Under the pieces are notes generated by a model. The model saw only the letters and a list, made by a program, of their open reading frames with translations. It did not search any database and was not told where the DNA came from. The translations under genes were made by a program, and so were the position numbers. A DNA stretch of 64,000 nt, from positions 1-64,000 of the forward strand of contig CAKZKQ010000582.1 in NCBI GenBank assembly GCA_937123825.1, given 5' to 3'. Source of the DNA: an uncultured Pseudomonadota bacterium (lineage in GTDB: Bacteria > Myxococcota_A > Bradymonadia > Bradymonadales > GCA-2716585). Below, piece after piece: positions 16,285-26,148 of the stretch (position 1 is its first letter; the number at the start of each line of letters is the position of its first letter).

Positions 16285-19200
16285 TCACAGACCGCAGCGA
16301 GGAAACTGGGCGTGAGAGCGCCCGTCAGGGCAGATGGTGGTGTCCGAGAAGAGGGCTTCGTCCAGGTTAGCGCCGCTTAGATCTGCGCCGGTCAGGTCGG
16401 TGCCTTCAAGCGCGGCCCCTTCAAGGCTGGCGTTGCTCAGGTCGGCGCCGCTCAAGTCGGCGCCGCTCAACACCGCCGTGGGGCCCAGCAAGACCACGCC
16501 CCCCGTTGAGGGCTGCGCACGGCACGCCCAGTCCGCGTTTGGCATCGCCACGGGACACACCCCAACCAACCCGTGGGTGATGGCCTCAATGACCAGCGCG
16601 TCGCTCATGTCGGCGTCGCTCAAGTCTGCCCCGGTGAGGCTGGTCAGGATGATGTCGGCAAAGTGGAACGTGGCCCGGCTCAGATCAACCCCATCCAAAT
16701 CAACCCCCTGCAGGTTGGCCGAGCTTAGATCTGTGTCAGGGAGCAAGAGCCCCTCAAAGTCCACGAGTTGCAGCATGGCGCGGCTCAAGTTTGCCCCTGG
16801 GCCCAGGAGCACAAAGAGCGTGCCTTGCCCCGACGCATCCTGGCAGCTCCAGCCATCAGGGAGCACCTCAGGACAACCTGTGCGCAAGCGGCCAACGGCT
16901 GTGTTGGTCAAGTTGGCCGCCTCAAGGTTGGATTGGCTCACGTCCGCGTCTTCAAGATCGGCGTCTTCCAAGACGGTCCCCACCATGGACGCAGACAAGA
17001 GCACGGTGTCCCTCAAGTTGGCCCCGGTCAAATCCGCGCGGTCGAGCGTGGCCCCAGTGAAGTCTGCGCGCTCCAAGACTGTGGAGCGCATCGTGGCGTC
17101 GCTCAGTTGGGCGTCGGTGAGCACGACCAGGCCCATCAAAGCGTTGGAGAGGTCGGCGCCGCTCAGGTCGGCCTGCTCAAGGATGGTGTCGTTGAACTCT
17201 GCGTGGTTGACGTCGGCGCCGCTCAGGTCCACGCCGCCCATGTCCGCGCCGTTGAACGTGGCCCACGGCCCCAAAAGCACCACACCGCCCGTGGAAGGCT
17301 GCGAACGACAGACCCAATCGTCATCAGGAAGAGCCGCAGGACACTCGCCCACCAACCCGTGGGTGGCGGCCTGGACCATGAAGGCGCCGCTCATATTGGC
17401 CCCAGAGAGATCGGCGCCCACCAAGACCGCCGAGGTCAAGGTGACGCGCGTCAGATCGGCCCCGTTGAGCCTGACGCCCTCAAAGTCCAACCTGGAAAAG
17501 CGCCCTTCCCGCAAATCGGCGCCTGGACCCATAAGCACTGAGAAGTCCTCGACCTGGTCCGTGCGGCAAGACCAGTCCTCGGGCAGCGCCTGAGGGCATC
17601 CAAGGGCCACGTTGTGGGTTCTGGCGCGGTCGAGGTTGGCCGCAGAAAGGTCAGCGCCGCTCAGATTGGCCTGCTCAAGGTTGGCGCCGGTGAGGTCCGC
17701 GTCGACAAAGTCCTGGCCGCTCAGGTCGGCGTTTTGAAGAGCGGCGCCGCGCAAATCGACCCCAGGCCCCAGGATGATGAACTGTCCGGCGGGGGCTTCG
17801 ACACACTCGTAGTCCACAGGCAAGACCCCGGGGCAGGCGGCCAACTCCCAGGTCACCGCGCCGCGCAGGTCCGCCTCGGCCAGGTCTTGCCCGCTGAGAT
17901 CTTCACCGCGCAGGAAGCCACACCTGGGCAACAACGCCGCGCGCTGGCGTCCGGGGCAAATGGTGTCGTTGGTAAATTGTGCCGCGCTCAGATCGGCGTC
18001 CGTCAAGTTGGCGTCGGTCAAATCGGCCTCAGAGAGGTTGGCCCCCGCGAGGTTGGCTCCTGCGAGGTTGGCGCCCGAGAGGTTGGCCCCGGTCAGGTCT
18101 GTGCCTTGAAGATTGGCACCGCTGAGGTCTGCGCCAGAGAAGTCCACGCCGTTCAGATCCTGACCAGCGAGGTTGGCCCCGGCCAGAAAGCCGCAGCGCG
18201 GCAGTTCGCTCTGGGTGCGTCCGTCGGTGCAGACGGTGTTGTCGGTGAACATCGCGCCGCCCATGTTGGCGCCCACCAACCGAGCCCCCTCCAAATCCGC
18301 GTCGCTCAAGTCCGCGTCGCCCAAATCCACGCCGGGGCCAAGGAGCATCACGCGCCCGTTGGCGGGCTGACTGCGACAGACCCAGTCTGGAGAGGGGTTT
18401 TGCTCTGGACACGTCAAAAGATCAAAAGCCTTGGCGTTGGTGAGCGTGCTGCTCGCCAGCGAGGCATCAGAGAGATCGGCGCCGCGCAGGTCGGCGCCTT
18501 CGGCGTTGGTGTTGACCAGCGCGGCGCCCACAAGCAAGGCCCCGGTCAGGTCTGCGCCGGTCAAATTGGAGCCAGTGAGGTCTGCGCCGGACAAATCCGC
18601 GCCCACAAGGCGCGCCCCCTGAAGGTGTGCAGCACTGAGGTCTGCCCCTATAAAATTCACGCCGCTGAGCAAAGCACCAGGGCCCACCAGCGCAAAGGTG
18701 CCCATCGCCGGTTGCCGACGGCAGCTCCACAAAGGCGGCAAAGCATCGGGGCAAGCGAGCAACCCGTTGGCGATGGCCTGGGTCAGGTCAGCGTCGCTCA
18801 AGTCCTGCCCTTGGAGGTCTTGGCCTTGAAGGTAACCGCACCGTGGAAAGACCTCGGCGGTGCGGCCATCGGGGCACCGGGTGTCGTTGGTGAATTGCGC
18901 TGCGTTCAGGTCTGCGCCGGTCAAGTCGGTGCCGGTCAGATCCACGCCGCTCAAGTCCACGCCGCTCAGGAGAGCAAAACTCAGGTCGAGCCCGGGGCCC
19001 AGGATGACAAAAGCCCCCGCGCCAGGTTGCGAGCGACACTGCCGATTGGCCGACAGTTGTGCCGGACAGGCGATGAGCCCATGGGTTTTGGCTTGGATCA
19101 GGTTGGCGCCGGTCAAATCCGCGCCGCCCAGGTCAGACAGCGTCAAATCAGCGCCGCTGAGGTTGGCATCAGCGAGGTTTGCCTCGCCAAGATCGGCCTC

Positions 19201-20907
19201 GGAGAGGTTTGCCCCCTCCAAATTGGCGGAGGGCCCAAGGAGCGCCTGTGTGCCCACAGCGGGTTGGGCGCGGCAAAGCCAGTCTTGGGGCAAGGCGGCG
19301 GGACAGCTCAGGAGCCCATGGGTTGTGGCGCGGGCCAGGTTGGCGCCGGTGAGGTTGGCGCCCTCCAGCGCCGCGCCAATCAACACGGCGCTGCTGAAGT
19401 TTGCTTCGGAGAGGTCGGCGCCGCTCAAATCGGCGCCAGGCCCCACAAGCACAAAAGCCCCAACACCGGGTTGAGAGCGACAAAACCAACGCTCGGGGCG
19501 CTGGTCGGGGCAAGCCGCAAGGCCGTGGGTCTGTGCGCTGTCCAGCACCGTGTCGCCCAGCGACACACCGCCAAGGTCAACCCCGGTCAAATCGGCCCCA
19601 GCGAGGTCCAGGCGCGGCCCAAGAAGGGCCGAAGTGTCCCGACTCGGCTGGGCGCGACAGGTGTAATCAGCCAGGAGCGCCGCGGGGCAGCCGTCAAGAA
19701 GGTGGGCTCTGGCCCGGTCAAGCGAACGCACCAGGAGGTTGGCGTCGCTCACGTTGGCCTCGCGCAGGTCGGCGTTGCTCAAATCGGCGTTTGAGAAGTC
19801 TGCGCCGACGAGGTTGGCGCGGCGCAGGTCGGCGCCCTGAAGGTTGGCGTCGCGGAAGTTGGCGCCCTGGAGGTCGGCGCCGGACAAGTCGGCGCCGGTG
19901 AGGTTGGCGCCCGAGAAGTCTGCGTTGGACAAATCGGCGTCGGCCAACTCAGCCCCCGAGAGGTCTTGGCCTTCAAAATCCACCTCATCGGGTGAACCAT
20001 CGTTGTCGTCGTCGGGATCACAGACGTCGCCCTGCGCGTCGTCATCGCTGTTGACCTGGTCGGGGTTTTCCACCTCGGGGCAGTTGTCGATGTCGTCGCG
20101 GACCCCGTCGGCGTCTTGATCCCCTTCACAGGCATCGCCCACGCCGTTGTCATCAAAGTCACGCTGGTTGGTGTTGGCATCCTCAGGGCAGTTGTCGACC
20201 TCGTCCAAAACACCATCGCCGTCATCGTCAATGTCGCAGACGTCGCCCTGCCCATCGCCGTCGAGGTCTCGCTGGTCGGCGTTGGCATCCTCAGGGCAGT
20301 TGTCATCGTCATCAGGGACCCCGTCGGTGTCGAGGTCCAACTCACACGCGTCCCCAACGCCGTCGCCGTTGAGGTCATCCTGGCTCTCGTTGGGCGTCAG
20401 CGGACAGTTGTCGTCATCGTCGTCCACACCGTCATTGTCGTCGTCAGGATCGCAGGCGTCCCCTTGCCCGTCACCGTCGTTGTTGTCCTGGTCGGGGTTC
20501 TCCACCTCGGGGCAGTTGTCGACGTTGTCGGCGATGGAGTCTCTGTCACGGTCGGCGTCCAGATCCGTCTGGCAGCGTCCAGCCAGACACAACTCGCCAA
20601 GTGGACACTCACGGTCGGTCTCACACTCAAAGACAAAACACGCGCCAGTCTGCACATCGCAGCCCTGGCCATCGGGACAGTCGGTGTCAGCGGCGCACGG
20701 GCACTGGTCGCCTTCGCAGGGAGGCTCAGACACACACGCGTTGTCCTCACAGATCTGCCCTTGGCCACAGTCCGAGTTCAAGCGGCACTGGGGCTGCTCG
20801 GTGGAACCGCCGCCTCCATCGCCACCACAAGCCCCCAAAACGCTCAGCAGGCCCACCAGGGCCACACACCACACGACGGTTCTTTGCGTCACAGCGCTCA
20901 ACAACAT
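16285..20907 (-). CDS. Giant pentapeptide-repeat lipoprotein with TSP3 repeats
   Basis: A 1540-residue surface lipoprotein. Start ATG 20907 gives a signal ending LSVLGAC. Residues about 30-115 are cysteine-rich (CxxDxDCPxGQxCD units). About 115-305 hold five or so thrombospondin type 3 calcium-binding repeats (DxDxDGVxDxxDNCPE). The remaining 1200 residues are A(D/N)LSGA-type pentapeptide repeats forming a right-handed quadrilateral beta-helix. Regularly inserted in the helix are 11 copies of a cysteine module (THGLxxCPxxLPxxWxCRxQP...LLGPG) and four copies of another (FTNDTxCPDGRx...PRCGFL), the last ending the protein. A calcium-stiffened stalk carrying a long helix suggests an adhesin or surface spacer. 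I know no named family with this architecture. Confidence 0.85.
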   Translation of the reverse strand: MLLSAVTQRTVVWCVALVGLLSVLGACGGDGGGGSTEQPQCRLNSDCGQGQICEDNACVSEPPCEGDQCPCAADTDCPDGQGCDVQTGACFVFECETDRECPLGELCLAGRCQTDLDADRDRDSIADNVDNCPEVENPDQDNNDGDGQGDACDPDDDNDGVDDDDDNCPLTPNESQDDLNGDGVGDACELDLDTDGVPDDDDNCPEDANADQRDLDGDGQGDVCDIDDDGDGVLDEVDNCPEDANTNQRDFDDNGVGDACEGDQDADGVRDDIDNCPEVENPDQVNSDDDAQGDVCDPDDDNDGSPDEVDFEGQDLSGAELADADLSNADFSGANLTGADLSGADLQGANFRDANLQGADLRRANLVGADFSNADLSNADLREANVSDANLLVRSLDRARAHLLDGCPAALLADYTCRAQPSRDTSALLGPRLDLAGADLTGVDLGGVSLGDTVLDSAQTHGLAACPDQRPERWFCRSQPGVGAFVLVGPGADLSGADLSEANFSSAVLIGAALEGANLTGANLARATTHGLLSCPAALPQDWLCRAQPAVGTQALLGPSANLEGANLSEADLGEANLADANLSGADLTLSDLGGADLTGANLIQAKTHGLIACPAQLSANRQCRSQPGAGAFVILGPGLDLSFALLSGVDLSGVDLTGTDLTGADLNAAQFTNDTRCPDGRTAEVFPRCGYLQGQDLQGQDLSDADLTQAIANGLLACPDALPPLWSCRRQPAMGTFALVGPGALLSGVNFIGADLSAAHLQGARLVGADLSGADLTGSNLTGADLTGALLVGAALVNTNAEGADLRGADLSDASLASSTLTNAKAFDLLTCPEQNPSPDWVCRSQPANGRVMLLGPGVDLGDADLSDADLEGARLVGANMGGAMFTDNTVCTDGRTQSELPRCGFLAGANLAGQDLNGVDFSGADLSGANLQGTDLTGANLSGANLAGANLAGANLSEADLTDANLTDADLSAAQFTNDTICPGRQRAALLPRCGFLRGEDLSGQDLAEADLRGAVTWELAACPGVLPVDYECVEAPAGQFIILGPGVDLRGAALQNADLSGQDFVDADLTGANLEQANLSGADLSAANLDRARTHNVALGCPQALPEDWSCRTDQVEDFSVLMGPGADLREGRFSRLDFEGVRLNGADLTRVTLTSAVLVGADLSGANMSGAFMVQAATHGLVGECPAALPDDDWVCRSQPSTGGVVLLGPWATFNGADMGGVDLSGADVNHAEFNDTILEQADLSGADLSNALMGLVVLTDAQLSDATMRSTVLERADFTGATLDRADLTGANLRDTVLLSASMVGTVLEDADLEDADVSQSNLEAANLTNTAVGRLRTGCPEVLPDGWSCQDASGQGTLFVLLGPGANLSRAMLQLVDFEGLLLPDTDLSSANLQGVDLDGVDLSRATFHFADIILTSLTGADLSDADMSDALVIEAITHGLVGVCPVAMPNADWACRAQPSTGGVVLLGPTAVLSGADLSGADLSNASLEGAALEGTDLTGADLSGANLDEALFSDTTICPDGRSHAQFPRCGL
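16390..19970 (-). repeat. Pentapeptide-coding repeat tract
   Basis: About 3.6 kb of 15-bp coding periodicity (GGC/GCC-GAC-CTC-AGC type codons) encoding A-D/N-L-x-x units. It is broken about every 190-320 bp by cysteine-module inserts. The tract is prone to recombination between copies. Confidence 0.85.
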
Positions 20908-21104
20908 GTTTCGATCACCAGAGACATCGCGCCAGACCACGTGCGGCATCGCTTTGCCTGTGGTCGGGTATCAAAAAAGGTTGCCCATGTGCACGCCGGA
21001 TTTCACGGCAACCAGGGGATGTTTAAGGGCATCAGAGGGTGGCATGTCTCCCGGCGCATTTCAAATGCACCGGGCTGCGCGCCAGGGAAGGGCAAGAGGA
21101 GAGG

Positions 21105-21268
21105 CTAGGCCGAGTACCGTTTAAAACGAGCCTTGCGAGGGCGAGAAATCACAGTTCAGTTCGAGGAGGAGAGCACAGGCGGGTCCTTGACCCGCCGAGC
21201 ATCGACGACGAAGAAATGGGCTGTGAGAGCCGTCATCGCTGGCTCGTTTTGAGCGGTACTCGGTCTAG
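21105..21268. mobile_element. 164-bp palindromic MITE-like element flanked by CTAG
   Basis: The left end 21109-21132 and the reverse complement of 21241-21264 match at 21 of 24 bases. CTAG lies immediately outside both ends (21105-21108, 21265-21268), as a 4-bp target duplication or a palindromic tip. The exact centre is a perfect hairpin, GGCGGGTC-CTT-GACCCGCC (21178-21196), so the whole element is one long imperfect palindrome. There is no open frame inside. It occupies most of the gene-free stretch 20908-21292. Confidence 0.65.
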
Positions 21269-21292
21269 AGAGGACGTCAAAGGGCACAGCGC

Positions 21293-22045
21293 TCAGGGCA
21301 GCCCAGAGACTTCGATGATGTTGTCGCCAGCGACCGTGGTGCCCATCTCAATGAAGGCCCCCAGGTCCTGATCAGAGACGCCCACTGACACCGTCACGGT
21401 GTCGTCATCAAAGCGGCCGCACTCGGTGGCGCCAAGCTCATAGACGTGGATGGCGTCGCCGTTCTCAATGACGGCGGCTTCGGCACCGACCTCATCGTCT
21501 CCAAAAGACACGATGACAAAGCCCTGGTTGAGCGACGTAAAGAGCGTGGTGTCCACATCGCCGCCGCCAAAGCACTCGCCCTCATTGACCGCATCGGGAG
21601 CCCCCAAAAGCGCCAGGGGGTCACACGCTTCGTTGATGGCGCCGCCCTCTTCTGCGTCACAGGGCACGTTGGATTCGGCCTGGAGCACCGCCGCAAAGAG
21701 CTCGGTCCCGTCTTCGGCCTTGATCAGGCCCACGGCGTCGATGTCGGCGCCAGGGGTGCCATCAACAACCGCTTGGGCCAGATCCTGGATCAGCACCAGC
21801 GTAAAGAGTTGGGGCGGCTCGTTGTTGGGGTTGTTGTTGGGATCGTTGTTCCCGTCATTGTTAAAGTCGTTGTTGCCGACGTCGTTGTTCTCGTCGTTGT
21901 TGAAATCGTTGTTGATCCCGTTGTTGGGGTCACCACCGGCATCATCGGCCGTACCAAAGCCGTCATCGGTCGGATCAAAAATGCACCCGCTGCCAAGCGT
22001 TAACGCCGCAAGCAGCACACACAACACGCCCAATCGCCACTTCAT
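21293..22045 (-). CDS. Asn-rich-linker lipoprotein, function unknown
   Basis: A 250-residue lipoprotein. The ATG at 22045 has AAGGAG seven bases upstream; the signal peptide ends at LGSGC. Residues about 30-75 are a low-complexity Asn/Asp linker (NNDxNND repeats) that would hold the domain away from the membrane. The remaining 175 residues form an acidic, beta-rich domain with four cysteines (NVPCDAE, ACDPL, ECFGG, TECGR), including DIDAVGLIKAEDGTEL and a repeated VSVGVSDQDL/GxFIEMGTT pattern. I recognise no family. It is followed on the same strand by the mobile element and the pentapeptide-repeat gene. Confidence 0.78.
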   Translation of the reverse strand: MKWRLGVLCVLLAALTLGSGCIFDPTDDGFGTADDAGGDPNNGINNDFNNDENNDVGNNDFNNDGNNDPNNNPNNEPPQLFTLVLIQDLAQAVVDGTPGADIDAVGLIKAEDGTELFAAVLQAESNVPCDAEEGGAINEACDPLALLGAPDAVNEGECFGGGDVDTTLFTSLNQGFVIVSFGDDEVGAEAAVIENGDAIHVYELGATECGRFDDDTVTVSVGVSDQDLGAFIEMGTTVAGDNIIEVSGLP

Positions 22046-22169
22046 CAATTCGCTCCTTTTGCCCAGTTCAGCGTCGCGGCTTCCAACGGCCCCTCACAAC
22101 CACACCCCAGGCGGATTCAGCCAAAGCACAGGGCTCTGGTCCGACTCTGAGATGGAGCGCAGACCACAA

Positions 22170-22190
22170 TGTGACATTTTTCGTGTCACA
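22170..22190. promoter_or_regulatory. Perfect inverted repeat, candidate operator
   Basis: TGTGACA-7 nt-TGTCACA lies about 125 bp upstream of the lipoprotein gene starting at 22045, in the otherwise featureless gap 22049-22467. The half-sites resemble CRP/FNR-type TGTGA boxes, but the spacing (TGTGA-N11-TCACA) is not that of E. coli CRP. Confidence 0.35.
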
Positions 22191-22467
22191 AGCTTTCCCC
22201 AAAAGGCTCTCAATCCGACGCACTTGTGTGCCTTGAGAGACCACCCAACATCGACAAGACCGTGCCCCAACACGGCCTGACGAGGGGAAAATCTGTGGTG
22301 CGGTGAACGGCGAGGGACCCCCGACAACGTTGTTATTCAAAATCCATCATCTCGCCTGCAAGATATCGCATCTTGGGGACAAACCCCAACAATAAGGCAT
22401 CCGCCCCCGTCAAAACGACGCAGACGCCCATCAAAGATCAAAAATAAGCCGCTGTGGGTCGCTCGCC

Positions 22468-25400
22468 TCAGGGCACTTTGTTCAAGAGCGCTTTGAGTTG
22501 CGCTGCGCGGGTCTCGTCTCCAAGCGCGGACCACTGGTCAAAAGCCAAACGGTGGGCCACCTGAGCCCGCTGGGCCTTGCCGGCCGCCAGCGCCAACTCA
22601 CCCGCGGTCTGAGCCGCCCAGGCCACGTCTGTGTCCACAAACGAGGTCTGCCCCAACAGCTCCACCGCGCGTTCCTGGTAACGGTCCCACCCTTCCCAGT
22701 CCCCTTGACCCGCTGCGCACGCCATCAGCGCCGCACAGACGCCGCCCAGGATGCCCTCCTGATTGTGGCGGCGCAGGCTCTCGCGCCCCACCTCAAGAAG
22801 CCCGCGCGCCTCTGCGTAATCGCTGCTGCGCAAAAGCAAAAGCCCCAGGTTGATCCGCGGAAAGACGTTCTCGCCGTGACCGATCTCCTCAAAAAGCTCC
22901 ACCGCGCGGCGGTAATAATCCTGCGCCGCCTGGGCGTTGTGGCGATAGCGCTCGATCTCACCCAGACTGTTGAGGACGTTGGCCATCGCCAGACGGTTGC
23001 CCTGGCGCCGCGCCACCTCAAAGGTCTTCTGGTAAAACCCTGCGGCGCGTTCAGAATCGCCGCTGCGGCGAGCCACGTGACCCAGCGCCAGCAGACAGCG
23101 GCCAAAGGTGGAGTCGTCCCCAACTTGCTGGCTCAGCGCCCTGCCCTGCTCAAGCCACGCGGCGGCCTGTTCAAGCTCTCCCTGGTAGACTTTCACGCGG
23201 CCCAACATCGCCAACACACGGGCCTGGTTGGCTTCGCTGCCCTGCTGGGTCAACAAACCGCGCGTCTCTTCCAAAAGCACCAGCGCGTCTTCAAGTTGGC
23301 CGCGCTGAAGCGCGACGTGGCTCTTTTCCAGCAAGGCCTCTGTCAGCAACTCACCCCAACCGTGGAGCCGCGCCCGCTCTTCCAGCTTTCCGGCCAGCGC
23401 CCAGGTCCTGTCCAGGCGCATCAAGCGGCGCCAGACCTGCGCCTGCCGCCTCCAGACCTGACCCCAGCGTTGGTCATCCTCGCCGACACCAAGCGCCTCC
23501 AGGATCTCCTGACAACTCGACAGGAGTTGATCGGCCTCTTTGTACTGGTGGAAGCGTTCGCGCTCGGCCACGCCGTCCAAGAGCGGCTTGAGCGCCTCTT
23601 GCAGCTTGCCTGCGGCCTTCAGGTGCACGCCGACACGCTCGGACAGACCGCGCACTGGCTGCGGATAGAGATCTGCCAACACCTCGGCGCAGGTCTGATG
23701 CAGGATCGGCAGCTCGCCGCGAAGCGACGCCCCGCGCTCCACGCTCTCGCGCAGCATGGAGTGCACAAAACACCAGCCGCGCTCGGTGGCCTGAATCAAG
23801 CGGCGCGACTGCATGGCCTCCATCAGATCGCGGCCAAACGACACCGCCAAACGCGCGCACACAGACTGCCACTCGCGCGCATCGACCTCTCGGCCAAGGA
23901 CCGCCGCCAACTCCAGCGCCATCCGCGCGCTGTGCGGGGAACCCTCAAGGAGGCGATCGATCCGGGCCTTCCAAATCTGGTGGATGTCCTCGGGCAAGAC
24001 GGCCTGCTCGCCTGCGCGCAGCACAAAGCCGTTGGGGCCAAGCTCCAACACCCCGCGAGAGACCCAGTCGCCCACCAACTGGACGGCAAAGAGGGGGTTT
24101 CCGGCGCTGCGCTCCTCAACCTGAACGGCCAACTCTCCTTCAAGACCGAGCAGTTCTTTGACAAGGCGAGCATTGTCGGTGCTGTCGAGGTGCCCGATGA
24201 CCATTTCGGAGGCGCTGGGCTGGGTCATGACGGAGGCCAGCGCGGCTTGCTCGACGGTGCGTTCGGCCAGCGCTTCGTCGCGGGCCGTCATGAGGACCAG
24301 GATGGGGATCTGGCGCTGACTCTGGAGCAGGAACTGGGCAAACTCCAGGGCGTCGGAGCCCCATTGGACGTCGTCGAGCCAGACGATCATGCAGCGCTGG
24401 TGGGCTTCGCGCTCTATTTGGCGCAGCACCAACGCGTAGCGCTCGGCGGCGCTGTTGAACTCAATGGCCTCGCCGCCCTCAGAGGCGTCCATCAACGACA
24501 TCAACTGGGTCAGGGCGGCGGGCTCGTAGTCGCCAGCGACCCCTTGCTCGCTCAGAAGGCGTTGAACGCGCTCGGCGGTCTCATCGTAGGAGAGCCCGGC
24601 GCAGCGCAAGTGGCGCGACAAGAGGCCGGGCAAACCATCGGCGGGCTCGGGCAGCGGGTTGTGGCTGGTCTTCATGACCGTGGCCACGCCCAACTCATGG
24701 GCGCGCTCGCAAATCCACTCCACCAGCCGACTTTTGCCCACCCCTGCCGGGCCGCGCAAGAGCATCAAACGCGGGATCTGGGTCGAGATGACCGCCATGA
24801 GGGACTGCCAGATCTGATCGCGCTCGGTTTGACGGCCCACAAGCGGCACCGTCCGCAATCCGTAGAGCCCCAGACCCGCCCCGACAAGCTGGTTGGAGGG
24901 CACGGGCAGGAGCTTTCGACGCCAATCCCCCGCCATGCTCGGGGCCATGGTGCCCCAGGTGCCCGCCACAGACTCCACCGTCAACTGCAATCTGGACACC
25001 GACGCCAACGGCTTGTTGTCCCACGTCTCAACGCGCGGCCTGCCGGTGGTGTCGGGCGCATCCTCGGGCTCCATGGTGAAGTCCAGGGTCGCTTCGGCCA
25101 GTTGGGCATCATCGCCGTGGCCAGAGGCGGGCGCGTCGTCGTCCACACCGCCCAGCGCCCAGGCCTCCGCCTCCAACGGCATGAAGATGTGGGACGGCTC
25201 GTCCAACGCCGTCTCTTCATCCTTTCTTTGGGGCAACGCCAGCATGGGTCGCGTGGAGGAAGGTGCCTGGACTTCTTCGCTGAGGTGGAGCTGGCTCAAG
25301 GCCCAGGCGGCGTCAGCGGCGCGCTGAAAACGGCCCGCGGGGTGCTTGGAGAGCAGACGCAAGAGCCAACGCTCAAAGCCGTGCGGCACGGGCCCCAGCG

Positions 25401-26148
25401 GCATAAAAGGGGGCGGCGCGTCGTTGATGTGCTGGTAGGCCAGTTGGAAAAAATGCCCCGAGTGAAAGGGCGGGGTCCCGCACGCAAGCTTCCAGGCCAT
25501 CACCCCCAGCGCGTAGAGATCGGTCCAGGGACCATAATCGCGCCAGCGGCCCTCGAACTGCTCGGGGGCCATGTAGTAGGGCGTGCCGCTGGGCCCCTCA
25601 AGCACACCCGAGCGGGTCTGCTCAACGGCGTGGGCAATACCAAAGTCGGTCAGCTTCAACCCAGGGCGAACATCGCTGGGACCCGAGATGAGCACGTTGG
25701 CGGGCTTGATGTCCCGATGGATCACGCCCCGAGCGTGCGCGTGGGCCAACGCATCGAGCAACCCCATCAAGGTCGCCTTGAGCACACTCCAACTCAGCGG
25801 CAACTGCAGCATGTCCAGCGATCCGCCGCTGGACAACTCCATGACCAGATACGGGCTGCCGGCCACCAACTGTCCCTGCGAGCCCGCCGAGTCTTGCTGC
25901 CCCACCTCGCCGTAGTCCAGCATCAAGATGATGCCAGGGTGACTCAGCGCCGCGACGGCCTGCACCTCATTGCGCAGCGCGTCCCAGTAACGGGCCTGAC
26001 GGACACGCTTGCTTGTCAGCACCTTGACGGCCACCTGAACGCCTTGTCCGACATGCTGCGCACGCCAGACCTCGCCCATGGCCCCCTGACCGACGATCTC
26101 CAGTAGTTTGAATGGACCCAGTTCAATCGATGGCTTGGCCAACGTCAC
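22468..26148 (-). CDS. Ser/Thr protein kinase fused to AAA ATPase and TPR repeats
   Basis: A 1226-residue cytoplasmic signalling protein. Residues about 12-280 are a complete eukaryote-like kinase: glycine loop GQGAMGEVWRA, VAVK lysine near 42, HRDIKPAN near 144, DFG near 168, then GTPYYMAPEQ. A variable linker follows. About 430-800 is an AAA_16/STAND-type ATPase with GPAGVGKSRL and IVWLDDVQWG. About 830-1220 is a TPR superhelix. The order matches the large kinase-ATPase-TPR regulators common in myxobacteria, where the TPR part senses a partner and the ATPase may oligomerise. Start: GGAG is eight bases before the GTG at 26148; a TTG three bases earlier is the alternative. All catalytic residues are intact. 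Confidence 0.93.
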   Translation of the reverse strand: MTLAKPSIELGPFKLLEIVGQGAMGEVWRAQHVGQGVQVAVKVLTSKRVRQARYWDALRNEVQAVAALSHPGIILMLDYGEVGQQDSAGSQGQLVAGSPYLVMELSSGGSLDMLQLPLSWSVLKATLMGLLDALAHAHARGVIHRDIKPANVLISGPSDVRPGLKLTDFGIAHAVEQTRSGVLEGPSGTPYYMAPEQFEGRWRDYGPWTDLYALGVMAWKLACGTPPFHSGHFFQLAYQHINDAPPPFMPLGPVPHGFERWLLRLLSKHPAGRFQRAADAAWALSQLHLSEEVQAPSSTRPMLALPQRKDEETALDEPSHIFMPLEAEAWALGGVDDDAPASGHGDDAQLAEATLDFTMEPEDAPDTTGRPRVETWDNKPLASVSRLQLTVESVAGTWGTMAPSMAGDWRRKLLPVPSNQLVGAGLGLYGLRTVPLVGRQTERDQIWQSLMAVISTQIPRLMLLRGPAGVGKSRLVEWICERAHELGVATVMKTSHNPLPEPADGLPGLLSRHLRCAGLSYDETAERVQRLLSEQGVAGDYEPAALTQLMSLMDASEGGEAIEFNSAAERYALVLRQIEREAHQRCMIVWLDDVQWGSDALEFAQFLLQSQRQIPILVLMTARDEALAERTVEQAALASVMTQPSASEMVIGHLDSTDNARLVKELLGLEGELAVQVEERSAGNPLFAVQLVGDWVSRGVLELGPNGFVLRAGEQAVLPEDIHQIWKARIDRLLEGSPHSARMALELAAVLGREVDAREWQSVCARLAVSFGRDLMEAMQSRRLIQATERGWCFVHSMLRESVERGASLRGELPILHQTCAEVLADLYPQPVRGLSERVGVHLKAAGKLQEALKPLLDGVAERERFHQYKEADQLLSSCQEILEALGVGEDDQRWGQVWRRQAQVWRRLMRLDRTWALAGKLEERARLHGWGELLTEALLEKSHVALQRGQLEDALVLLEETRGLLTQQGSEANQARVLAMLGRVKVYQGELEQAAAWLEQGRALSQQVGDDSTFGRCLLALGHVARRSGDSERAAGFYQKTFEVARRQGNRLAMANVLNSLGEIERYRHNAQAAQDYYRRAVELFEEIGHGENVFPRINLGLLLLRSSDYAEARGLLEVGRESLRRHNQEGILGGVCAALMACAAGQGDWEGWDRYQERAVELLGQTSFVDTDVAWAAQTAGELALAAGKAQRAQVAHRLAFDQWSALGDETRAAQLKALLNKVP

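Noticed and set aside
16334..21124. Long plus-strand open frames opposite the pentapeptide-repeat gene
   Set aside because: They are repetitive antisense shadows of the minus-strand repeats, with no signal peptide, ribosome binding site or domain of their own.
21178..21196. Ordinary intergenic terminator
   Set aside because: The perfect hairpin has no T-run on either strand and sits exactly at the centre of the 164-bp palindromic element.
22498..26106. 1202-residue plus-strand frame opposite the kinase-ATPase-TPR gene
   Set aside because: It is an antisense frame kept open by GC-rich codon bias; the minus strand has a complete kinase, Walker A and TPR pattern.
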